Positions 20,871 to 30,560 of a stretch of DNA of 64,000 nt are shown piece by piece; within the stretch, counting starts at the first letter, position 1, and every line of letters starts with the position of its first letter. This DNA comes from Strigamia acuminata (taxonomy: Eukaryota; Arthropoda; Chilopoda; Geophilomorpha; Linotaeniidae): NCBI GenBank assembly GCA_949358305.1, contig OX442314.1, positions 39,936,581 through 40,000,580 of the forward strand, written 5' to 3'. The translations under genes and the position numbers were made by a program. Below the pieces are notes generated by a model. It had not been told where the DNA came from, searched no databases, and saw nothing but the letters and a program-made list of their open reading frames with translations.

Positions 20871-23800
20871 TTTTTTTGAAACATGTCAGTTATGATCTTG
20901 ACTGCTTTTTCAAACTCAGCTGTTGACACTGGTTTGTCCTTTTTAGAGGAAGGGCAGTCTTTTTGCCAATGCCCTAATTTTTTGCATAAATTGCATGGAT
21001 CAGTGGCAGGCGATTTCTTTTTAGTTGCTGCTGGTGAGGCAGAACGAGAACGAGCGTCAGACCGGCGCTCAGGCGACACCGCAGGTGACTTTGAATTCCT
21101 TTCGGTATTCACCTTTGATGCGTCAAATGAAACATTTTTTGGTTTCATTCTTGGCTTCCATTTGCCTGCAACGGGGTTATTTTTTGCTAACAACGCCGCT
21201 GCTTTGGCCAATAAAGCCAACGTCTCGTCTCCTGTTTCCTCCTCCTCTTCAGCTTCTTCAGCTTCAGATGGCGGAGTTTCAGCTCCAGTTATATTTGCAT
21301 GTAACTTAGGGACTGAATGAGGATTTTTGACGTCCTTTTTGGAAGATTCTTTTTTCGAACTCTTCCCTTCCACCTCGTCTAGAAAGTCTTCGTAACTAGG
21401 TGGCTGCAACAATTTCAAACCATTAAAGGTTTCATTGTTTTGCTCAGCGAGTCTTTTCTCTCGCTTTAAGTACGCTGACCTTTCGGCATCTGTAAGGTAA
21501 GCTTTGTACTTTTCGTCAATGCGCAATTGATTGACCTCCATGAACTCGTTTAACTCGGAGAATTTCCCCGGGTCGGGAGCGTCCGACATCATCAGAATAT
21601 TTTTACTATATTCTGTGAGACCAGCTCTAAACTGATCATCTGCTGTTGCATCAGTAACAGCATGTGGCATTCTGCCAAGCAGATTCTCTGCTCTTAGCAT
21701 GTACGAATGTAAGCTTTCGCCTTTTCGTTGCTTAAGACATCTCCAGAGCGTCTTGATGTCTTCGCTCGATTCACCAAATTTAAACATAAATTGTTTAACG
21801 AAGTCATCCTACTTCGTGAAGTCTTTCCTGCGAAACCACTCCTTGACATCGCCAACCAGTATTCTCGGTACTAGATGGGCCAATGCACCTTCACAGCTAA
21901 AACTGTTAACCTTGCCTAGTTCGAATATTTCCAGCAAGAGGTTTGACCCTGCTTGCCAACTTCCATTATAGGCATGTGGGATAACTCGATCCCATCTAAT
22001 GAACTTTTCATCTGTTGTTTGATGAGTCCATTTATCAGAAGTAAATTCATTTATTTTTTGCAAAATAATTTTATCCCTTCTGTTTTTTCGCTGTTGTTGA
22101 GCATTTTGCCTCAACAACTGGTCAATCTCATCTTTCGTGTAAAAATCGGGTCTTTGAGTTCTACTACGTGTTCTATGACGAGATCGCCCTCTCACACTGG
22201 GGTGTGAGGAATCTGTATCTGACGCAGATTCATGATTCGGATTTGACGGCGGATCGGGGTCCGGAGGATCGTCGCCATCTGGCGGACGACGGTCTCTATT
22301 TGGTGGTCCCCTTCCACCTCGATTGCCATTCGAATTGTGGTCACGTGAGTGGCCACCTCCATGTCCATCTGAACTATCTCCACCTGGTGGGTCACCACCT
22401 GGTGGATTTCCACGGTATCTCGGCCCATCACGGATGTCGTTATGACAATCTCGTTTTGGTGAGCCTTCTCGCGGATTATCGTGTGCGCGTCCACGATCGT
22501 GTGGTTTCTCACGTTCTTTATTCTTTTTCGCTAGCAATCCAATTAATCGGTCGCTATTGCTAAAGAATCGATCCGAATTTTGCGGAACTTTTGGGGGATA
22601 ATATTCGGTCGGGTCCGGTTGTCGCTTTCTCTTTTTGCGACTGTGATGGCTACCACGACTACTGCGTGAGTCATCACTGTCAGTCCAGCTTGATTGTCGA
22701 CTGACTTTTGGTTTAGCTGATGTTAAATCAACCAACTCAGGTGATTTGGAAGCACCTTTTTGCAAAACTGGGGCTGGCTTTGCAAAATTATCTTCGCCGC
22801 AAACGTCTTGTACTTTTTGTACGACTACTGCAAAGTTTTCTTGCACCGTCAATAGATCTGCGCGAAGAATTTCGTTTTCACGAGCTTGCGCAGCTAAGTC
22901 GGCACGCAATAACTGTTCTGCAGTGCTTTGACTTTTGGCGGCTTGACCAGCATCAATTACTGACTGCTGTCGAGCGAGAAATACTTCGTTTTCTCGTTGT
23001 GCTAATCGCTTAGCTCTTGCTGCTTGTTCTGCAGCATAATTCTCTACATTGTGAGAAGAAGAGGGGATTAATTCCCTCGCTCGAACTGGGGCGGTTAGTT
23101 CGGCAGTCATTAAATTTGTGTTGGCTTCTCGCAAATTTGCGTTAGCCAATCTCAAATTATCATTAGCAATTTCTAAATCTTTTTGTGCTTGATTTAGTTG
23201 CTCGAGCCTTTGTTGATGCTCTTCGTCAGTAATTAGCCAGGAAGCTTTTTCCTGCTCTAATTGTAACAACTTAACATGGTCATTCGCACGTTGTTGTTTT
23301 AGTTCGGCATTTTGCTGCTGCATTTCTGCATGCATTCGCTCGAACTCTGCTTGTAAGCTTGTTCTGACGATTTCAACGTCTTTTTGGCTTTGTTTGCGAA
23401 CCATAGCTTTGTGGATTTGTTCCACAGTCATTTCGCTAGTGACTTTTACTCCCTCGAGCCTAGCTTGCTCACGGAGTGCGTCCATCATGGTGACACGCAC
23501 GGGAGAATGAGAAACTTCCATATTGGAGTTCTCAGAATCTTGATGCGCTGCACCTTGAACTGGTGATGAACTCAGCGAGTGTTCTGCACTTGATGATTGA
23601 ATTCGTAAATTTAAATCATCGTTTTGCGACTTGGAACGGCCACTTCCAGTTGGGTTATTTAAGTCCAACTGGCCGCTTGGCGGGGATGGCTGTTGTCGCT
23701 CCATCGCTTGCGTGAATTCATTCACGATTAACTGTGCCGAGTTACAGTTAGCTGTTTGATCCATGGCTTCAAACAGTTCTTGTGACTCAGTCACTTCTTG

Positions 23801-23878
23801 ATCCACGACTGGTAGATCGATCGCCACTCGTCTCTTCGCCGGCCTTCCTCTCGGTCTCTTCTCTGAAGGAGTCGCCAT
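20864..23878 (-). CDS. gag of the gypsy element (one in-frame stop)
   Basis: Starts at an ATG (23876-23878) about 95 bp inside the primer site. Order: basic AT-hook-like RPRGRPAKRR (residues 8-17); a conserved MMDALREQAR ... MTVEQIHKAM module; a long coiled coil (about 180-300); Arg/Ser/His- and Gly/Pro/Asp-rich linkers; a capsid-like region spanning the break; and a CCHC knuckle CNLCKKLGHWQKDC near the end, which packages RNA. Such a long pre-capsid region is unusual for gypsy Gag. The frame is broken by a TAG at 21809-21811; the other element in this window has a tryptophan codon at the aligned place (WNHF), so a TGG-to-TAG change is likely. The upstream part is 689 codons and the downstream open part begins right after the stop in the same frame. 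It ends in the frameshift site. Confidence 0.85.
20870..20876 (-). promoter_or_regulatory. -1 ribosomal frameshift heptamer A AAA AAC (gag-pol)
   Basis: In gag frame the codons are CAA AAA AAC TTG TAG; the heptamer A_AAA_AAC sits exactly in the X_XXY_YYZ phase, and the gag stop (20864-20866) is one codon further. Shifting back one base opens the pol frame (CTT GTA GAC ...), which is continuous into the protease ORF. Confidence 0.75.
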
Positions 23879-23970
23879 TTTTCAATGAGGATTTAGAAAG
23901 GATAGAGAAGAAAGATAAGCAAGATAAAAATGGCGGGTAAATTTTAACTGTCAAAATTTATACAATGACT

Positions 23971-23988
23971 ATCCCGGACGGGCCCCCA
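23971..23988 (-). promoter_or_regulatory. Primer binding site, tRNA-Pro type
   Basis: Two bases inside the 5' LTR the element reads TGGGGGCCCGTCCGGGAT. This is one base from the well-known tRNA-Pro primer site of murine gammaretroviruses. The second gypsy element has a near-identical site at 61888-61905. Confidence 0.8.
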
Positions 23989-23990
23989 CG

Positions 23991-24962
23991 TGCTGCGATC
24001 CGGGTTGATATCAGGCAAATTACTAATTAATAAGCCTGAAACCGCAGGTGAATGCTTTTCAAGACTTACAATCGGCGGCCTTAAACTTGTCTAGGGTTAA
24101 GTTTAGTAAATAGGAAAATCAAGACACAATTTATTATGGTAATAAAAATCACACAATTATTTATTCGTTAAATTACAATATATATTAAAATATGATAGAA
24201 ATATCACAGAATGCGACAAGTCGCGAAATAAAAGAGCGGGAACAATGGAAGGGCTTGCAACGACTGTTGCAAGCTACAAAGCGCGGCGAATGCGCTTGAC
24301 AACCAAAGTTGTTAGGAAAATGGCTTCCGCTATTTTCCTCGTCTTCACTCACACGTACGATGATCCTCGGATGATGGTTCACGGTGAGTCTTCCACACGA
24401 AGTACGACGGCACGGGGCGGTGGTTCACGTTCGGGCAGGCGTCCGTTCACGTCCGATGGCGGTGGCAGCAGTTCGCGCTACTGCGACGGCAATGGTTCAC
24501 GCGACACGGGAACTTCTCTTCTCGATTGCTGGAATTAGCTACGGCTAATTCAAGCAGAATTGCTGGCTTTGTGCGTTTGTTGCACAAAGATAGCAGGTGA
24601 AACTGAAGAACACGAGTCCACTATCAATACTTTTTGTCAGGAGCAGAAAAGCAGTGATGTTTGTGGTTGTGTGTTTTATTTCAGAGTCCCGATTTGAGCC
24701 AAGGCGCGAGCCCAGCACGCTTCAATATTGCGCAGAAAACCTGCGCACTTAGCTCAAATGGGTGCAACTAGTGGTTATTACACCATATTGCACCATAACG
24801 GCTAATAACCGTCTTCACCCCGGACAACCTGGGGTGATATGTGCCTAGAGAGGATTTCTCCCCTCGGTCACATGATCTGACTTGGCGTGTGCCACAGTCA
24901 AATTAATTAGAAGACAATTAATTTTATCTTCTAAGTTGGTGAAATATTTTAAGATCACCACA
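23991..24962 (-). repeat. 5' LTR of the gypsy element
   Basis: 972 bp. The extra 34 bp contain a perfect hairpin (GAATTAGC, loop TACG, GCTAATTC on the plus strand) and sit between two ATTGCTGG copies, which suggests gain or loss by slippage. This is the upstream LTR in element sense and would contain the promoter. Confidence 0.93.
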
Positions 24963-25370
24963 CTTTACATCGTCATTTATAAAATCAAATGTTTGGACTT
25001 AAATAACAATCCGAAAAATCGGATTGTTATTCCTCCGTTTAAACCGAAAAAGAGAGTTGCTGTTGTATGAAATAGTGGAAAATTAGTCTGCCAGTGTGCA
25101 CCGAAAAAACACCAATGTTACCACGTTTTGGCTGCAATTATATATTTGGGAGATGAAATACCAAAAATTAAAACGGCCGCCATACTGGGCGTATCAGAAA
25201 ACTATTACGATTGCTGATCTTTTGTTAATTCCATAAGATGGAAATTCCTTTTTACTTATCGAGTGTGATCTTTGAAATGTATGGTATATATTTTTTTAAA
25301 TTTTATTAATTTATAAAATGTGATTCAATTAAAAATGTCGCAAAAATGTAAAAAACAAACAAAACAGAAT
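24963..25370. other. Flank of the gypsy element, right side
   Basis: The first ~48 bp continue the interrupted repeat (see 10673-10748). The rest, up to the cullin stop, includes a reverse-strand AATAAAATTTAAAAAAA at about 25289-25306, a candidate poly(A) signal and A-tract for cullin copy B, which is shared with copy C. Confidence 0.45.
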
Positions 25371-27755
25371 TTAAGCAATGTACAATAATGTGTTGAAATC
25401 GGACGGATCTCTCGCCAAGTAATTATTCTCGATGCACCATTCGACTTGTTCCTTGATCATCCTCTTGGTGGGCAAAAACATGTTTTTCAACAATACCACC
25501 AACTCCATCTGCAACTGATCGCTCGCAATAGTCTTCCTTGTTTTCGCAACACGGATGAGCGCTTCTTGCACCCTCAGCTCCCTCAATTGCACGATCTCTT
25601 CGTTCTCCGCCTCTCTACTCTCCATCGACAGCTGCAACCGCCCGATCAAGTTCACTTTACCTCGTTTCTGCTCTTTCCCGTTCCGAAACAATGCGAACTC
25701 GTCGTTTATCCAAAACTGCGACTCACGATTGAAACCCGACGGCGACTTCACTTCCGGGTCACACAACACAACGTTCCGTTTCAAACTCGTCGTCGTCGCA
25801 ACCAAAGACCACATGGTTTTCTGCAGCTGAGCTTCGGGCAGCTCGGTCGCCAGTCGCAGATCCTCGAACGAAATTCTGCCTTTCGGACGCTCGTTCCACG
25901 CAAACAGCACCGCCATTTGGAACGTCGTGACGTCCAGATCAAATTTACCCACCGGATTCAAGAAAGTAATCGTCGCAGTCGACAATTGATGGTCCCAAGT
26001 CAATTTCCTTCCATTGAACTTGCTATTGTAAAATTTCTCCATCTCGCACACGTAATCCTCCAATTCGAGCGGCAGCGTCACGGCCATCTTGTTTCCCGGT
26101 CGCGACAAAGCGGTGGAAGTGAAAATCTTGACGTTGATAGAGTCTCTGATTTTCGGATTCGATTCTTTCAAGTCTCGATTGAAATCGACGCTCAATTGAA
26201 TGTCGTTGAACATCTGCGAGGCCTTGAAGACGTACTCGGCCGGCATCCCGATCTCTTTCAACCACCCGATCATCTCTTCTTCCTTGTCCAGATCGGCCGA
26301 CGTGTCCAAGAGCAAACGCCGCGTCAAATGCGACTTGTAATAGATCATGTAAACGTCTTTGTTCGATACGAATTTGAGCAGCTGAACGGCGTCTTTCAAC
26401 TTGCTGTCGACGTCCGCCGAAGTGAGTTTCTTGCTCATTGGCGACTTACGTAACAACAAGTCGCAGTAGTTGGCCAACAACTCGGGGCATTTCGACTCGG
26501 CCGAAGTTTTGTTTCTCACGCGGAGTTCCAATTTAAAGATGGTCGTGTCGTTGACGATTATTCTGAACGCCCTGTCCCTCGAAGAAAAAAATCACGCGTC
26601 GTCTTCGAAAGCCACCTCGATCAATTGGCCGAACCGGTTGAACAGATCGATGAGTCGTTGCACGTACTTGTCGGAATTGTCGACGACCGTTTCTGCCGCG
26701 ACCAACAAATCCGCCAAACACGTGTCCACGGTGAACTTTTCCAGTTCCTTCAACATGGCCGCGATGCCGTCGGTCGTGCGATTCATCAAGCGAAACATCC
26801 GCTGCAGATTCTCGATGTCCTTCCGCTCGACCATCGACACGAATTCGGACAAAATCGTGTCCTGGACGGGCACCACCAACAGATCGGCGCACACTTTCGT
26901 CAGCGGAGTTTCCGAATCCCAGTCCAACTTCAAATATTTGTCCGCGCGCTTTATTTCTTCGACGAATCTCCGATCCGCATATTTCATGTAATCCACGACT
27001 CCGCTGGCTATCGACACCTCGGCCACTTCTTTTTGATAAAACGCCCGCGTCCTGTCGATATAAGCTTTTTCGAACATTTCTCGGTAGTTAAAATACTTGT
27101 CGCCGTCAACGGTGCACGCGTCTATGTCGGACACGCGTAAATTCGTTATTAAGATTGGATCGCCCACTTTGCCGTTCCTTTCAGCGTCGATTAGATTCAT
27201 CGCGCTCGTGTGCACGCTGGGCGCAAGTTTGATGAAAATATCGTTGTTCCATGAATCCAGCATCAACTTGCGCACACTGAAGTCATTCGCATCGTGTTCC
27301 CATTTCTTAATCGTCAACGGCGTAAACGGTCCTGACAGGTTTCCACTATCTTCGAAGAATTTTCCCCATTCGGCGACGTACGCTTTGATCAACGCTTCGT
27401 CTTCGCGATGGATTTCGATTTTTTCCAGCGTACGCTTAATGGTCGATTTAACGTTCTCCGCTGCGATGCCGTACATTAATTTTTCAAGATCGTACTGCAC
27501 ACAACCTTTGTGCACCATATGAAATAAATCCAACCACTCCTTCTTAGTAAATGGTTCTCGCTGCAACACTTTAAAAACGGTCTCGCTAATCAACGGAAGC
27601 TTCATGCTTTTGAATTCAGTTTCAGATGCTTCGTATGCCAATTCAATTTCAGATTTTTCGTACGTAGAAGTAGTTGCCAATTCAGTTTCGGATTTTTCGT
27701 ACGTAGAAGTAGTTGCCAATTCAGTTTCGGATTTTTCGGATGTAGAAGTTGCCAT
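25371..27755 (-). pseudogene. Cullin-5-like gene, copy B: full length with one premature TGA
   Basis: 794 codons from ATG (27753-27755) to stop (25371-25373), no introns, no frameshift, but codon 388 is TGA (26592-26594) where copy A has CGA. The sequence matches cullin-5 from end to end: EWGKFFEDSG, YMKYADRRFVEEIKRA, ESKCPELLANYCDLLLRK, LTRRLLLD, GNKMAVTLPLELED, KRGKINLIGRLQL-like block, and a C-terminal IKEQVEWCIENNY. The NEDD8-acceptor lysine context (AKTRK, about residue 738) is kept. The N-terminus holds three copies of a 13-residue EKSETEL unit (39-nt tandem repeat). The stop removes the cullin homology and RBX-binding half, so unless read through this is a recent pseudogene or codes for an N-terminal adaptor-binding fragment. 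The change is C-to-T at a CpG. Confidence 0.88.
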
Positions 27756-28015
27756 TTCGACCGAATATTAGAGCAACAAGTACTGACGATGCTGAAGATA
27801 CTGAAGAAGAATGATTTGATAAGTGATTCTTGCTCTTTATATACGACAACTTAAAGAGAACGTAATTAAAACGATAACAAAATAAAAGTTCACTGTTCGA
27901 TTCGTCAAGTTCATATCTCTAATAAATACGTCGTGAAAACGTTGTGAAAGACGCACGGTAAACTTTATTTATTAATTTTTTTAAACAAGCAATTGAGTAC
28001 GATATGTTCGTTGAT
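27756..28015 (-). promoter_or_regulatory. Cullin copy B upstream region with TATA box
   Basis: TATA sequence CGTATATAAA (27836-27845, minus strand), about 81 bp upstream of the ATG. Near-identical to 1484-1755 upstream of copy A. Confidence 0.55.
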
Positions 28016-28129
28016 TCCCGCAATATTAATGCTAAATTCAAACTGCATGACTTTGGTTTCGGACCTTGGGCCTAAACATATGCACTTATATGTTCCTCAC
28101 TTGTGGCTTGTGAGGAATACCTCAACCGA

Positions 28130-30075
28130 AAATAACACCAGAAAACACAATGAAAAATCGAAGTGAAATGATATGTGACATCAAGCAAGGACATATCATT
28201 GGAGTACAATTTCCACTGAGAAGAATGTCTCCACTTCTTAAACCAGATGAAATTCTCCAAACAGATAAATCCTACTTTACAGCAGAAGTAACAGAGGCGT
28301 TAAAAGATGTAAAGTTAGAGAAACAAAATAAAGCGACAATTTTCTGGTCAAGAGTCAAAGAAACTTGTGAAAATTCCCCTACGGAAGCCGCTTGGAAGAT
28401 GGAAACTCTAACCAAACCAGTGGAATAGGATGAATTTTTAAAGGAATTAACAATCCTGGAACCAGACGAGAAACCAAGAATTAGAGTCTTTAATGCGTTA
28501 GTGCCAGAGCATGACATCTTAGACGGAATGACTACCATGGAGGTACTCACTGAGCAAGGAACAATCATGACGAATTTGGATTCTGGTGCTAATCGCAGCT
28601 GTATCTCCTGGTTGAAGCCCCTTGTGTATACGTCAGCAGATGTTTGCAGCAAGCAGAATTAAACTACAGTGCCACAGATCTGGAGTGCCTAGCAGTGATC
28701 TGGGCACTCAGAAAATTCAGACCCTATCTGGAATTTACCAGTTTTGTTGTGCAAACAGACCATGAAGCCTTAAAGTGACTGATGAGATTGGAGGAACCAG
28801 CGGGCCGTCTTGCTCGCTGGCAGATGGAATTGATGTTGTATAACTTCAAAATCCAATATCTCAAGGGTCCTTTAAACGGATTGGCCGACACGTTATCCAG
28901 AGCGCCAATAGAATTGATTTGTGATGCTGAAGACACTGGGGAAGCAGACAGAGATCTGAGATATTGCCCAACACAACCAAGAAAATGGGTCGTAGGAAAT
29001 TGGAATCAACTTCCAAGACCATTGACGGAAGACGAGCAACTCGTGTCGTATTGGTGCAACGCTTACACTACGCGAATTGAAGGATCAGAAATGCTTCCGG
29101 AGGATAAGAAATGGCGATATATGCCATCTTCAAACAATGAAATAGTAACTGCATTTATCACCAAGGTTACGGAACATTCGGATTGCATGCCTCCCACACC
29201 GAAAGAGTTTATCGACCACCAAATAAAGGATAAACAATGTCAAGTGTTGAGGTATTATCTCGAGACTCAACAGATGCCCTGCTACGTCACCAGCCCATTA
29301 CAGAAGAGAAACTTCAGAACATTGGCTTCAAAACACATTCTGGAGGACAATTTACTCATGCGGTACAACCCCACGATGTCCGACGATTTGACTGAAGATT
29401 CCCGTGCATTAAAAGTCGTTGTACCAAAAACATTGCGGTTTCGAGTGTTATGGCTAATGCATGGTCATCCACTCGCCAGTCACTGCGGAATCGCAAAGAC
29501 ACTGTACAGAATGAGACAGATCTACCGGTATACGTGGGTAGGAATGAAACGAGACACAGCAAAGTTCATAAAACACTGTACCAGATGCCAAGCATGCAAG
29601 GCCACGCATAAAAACACGTGTAGAAGCTGCAGAATCGATCCCTACGCACCGTTCGAATGTCTAGAGTGTGGATTTGATTGGGCTCAAACCTCGAACGAAG
29701 GAGGGCAATAATTACATTTTGGTAATTCTCGATATAGCAACAAGATGGCCCAAACTACCCATTGTCCGATCCGATAGCGCAAGACATAGCCAACTGTTTG
29801 TATGATACTTGCATGGATTGGGGTTTTCCTTTCCGAGTTGTGTCGGATAACGGACCACAATTCAAAGCTCGAATCTATCAAGAGTATTGCAAGAAATTCA
29901 AGATTTTGCCACGATTTACTTCACCTTACCATCCGCAGGCAAATACAGTCGAAAGGACGAATCGCGATTTGAAATACATCATCGCAATCTACTATACAGA
30001 TATTCACCGAAGATGGGATGAATATCTCAGGGAAATTGCTTTTAGCATCCGCACGACGGCAACCACCGCAAAAAT
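28130..30075 (+). pseudogene. Ty3/gypsy pol relic (PR-RNase H-IN, RT deleted)
   Basis: Forward-strand relic related to the 12-25 kb element but diverged. It has a protease motif NLDSGANRS (about 28575), then jumps directly to RNase H ([15 protein letters not shown], about 28680), so the whole reverse transcriptase is missing. Integrase follows with a zinc site (HCTRCQACK), SDNGPQF and ANTVERTNRD. Stops at 28426 (TAG) and 28777 (TGA replacing the tryptophan of the LKWL motif), and two frameshifts near 29700-29765, make it dead. It ends within integrase at about 30075, where a hAT-like frame begins. Confidence 0.85.
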
Positions 30076-30259
30076 GGCTGGCCAATATTATGGTCTACAG
30101 GCACATATACAAAAAGTAAATAAATTTGCCATATACACACCTTGTGCGGCACATAGTTTAAATTTAGTTGGAGTAGAAGTTGTCAATGTAGTAAGTGAAG
30201 TTGTTTCATTTTTTGGTGAGATTCAGCAATTATTTGTATATTTTTCCACTTCAACATGA
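30076..30259 (+). pseudogene. hAT-like (ZMYM-type) transposase fragment
   Basis: Fused in frame to the gypsy relic, residues MAGQYYGLQAHIQ ... YTPCAAHSLNLVG and FFGEIQQLFVYFSTS match the catalytic-domain segment of ZMYM1-type hAT transposases. It is a short internal fragment ending in a stop at 30257-30259. Confidence 0.6.
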
Positions 30260-30295
30260 AAATGGGGTATTTTGATGGCTAATTTAAAATTAAAC

Positions 30296-30560
30296 GAATC
30301 ACATCAGATTTAGACATGCACTGTGGAAGATATGACCACATGAAATGGTTGAAATTCTTTCACCGTCCATCATTTGAAATAAATATATTTATATTGCACA
30401 TTCCAATTCGAGTGGGGAAGAATGTTATTAACACAGTGTAGTTGTGCTGGTTCTGCTACATGATTTACCTCAACAAGCTGTTCCTGTTGCTCCAATTCTT
30501 CTTCTAATTCCTGATAATGTGATGAGCACATCTTGGTCGTTCTAAAACCAACATTGTGGA
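30296..30560 (-). pseudogene. Decayed coiled-coil/RING fragment
   Basis: Reverse strand encodes a Glu/Gln-rich segment (EELEQQEQLVEV), then NNILPH, a broken C-x2-C, and in another frame SCGHIFHSAC, the middle of a RING-H2 finger. It is a paralog of the ORF at 57061-59030 and preserves, uninterrupted, the site where a solo LTR entered that copy. Confidence 0.6.

Larger units (their letters stand above)
12663..24962 (-). mobile_element. Ty3/gypsy LTR retrotransposon, near complete (12.3 kb)
   Basis: Bounded by direct LTRs (TG...CA in element sense) and a CTTT target duplication at 12659-12662 and 24963-24966; the empty site survives at 10673-10748. Coding order on the minus strand is gag, protease, reverse transcriptase, RNase H, integrase with GPY/F end, then a third ORF. 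That order (integrase after RNase H) is Ty3/gypsy. The LTRs differ by a few substitutions and one 34-bp indel, so the insertion is fairly young. The visible coding breaks are three in-frame stops (21809, 19404, 18438) and a frameshift in ORF3. At 12.3 kb it is about twice a typical gypsy element because of the long Gag N-terminus and ORF3. Confidence 0.93.

Noticed and set aside
22192-22563. His/Asp-rich ORFs opposite the gag linker
   Set aside because: Shadow of the Gly/Pro/Asp-rich gag region.
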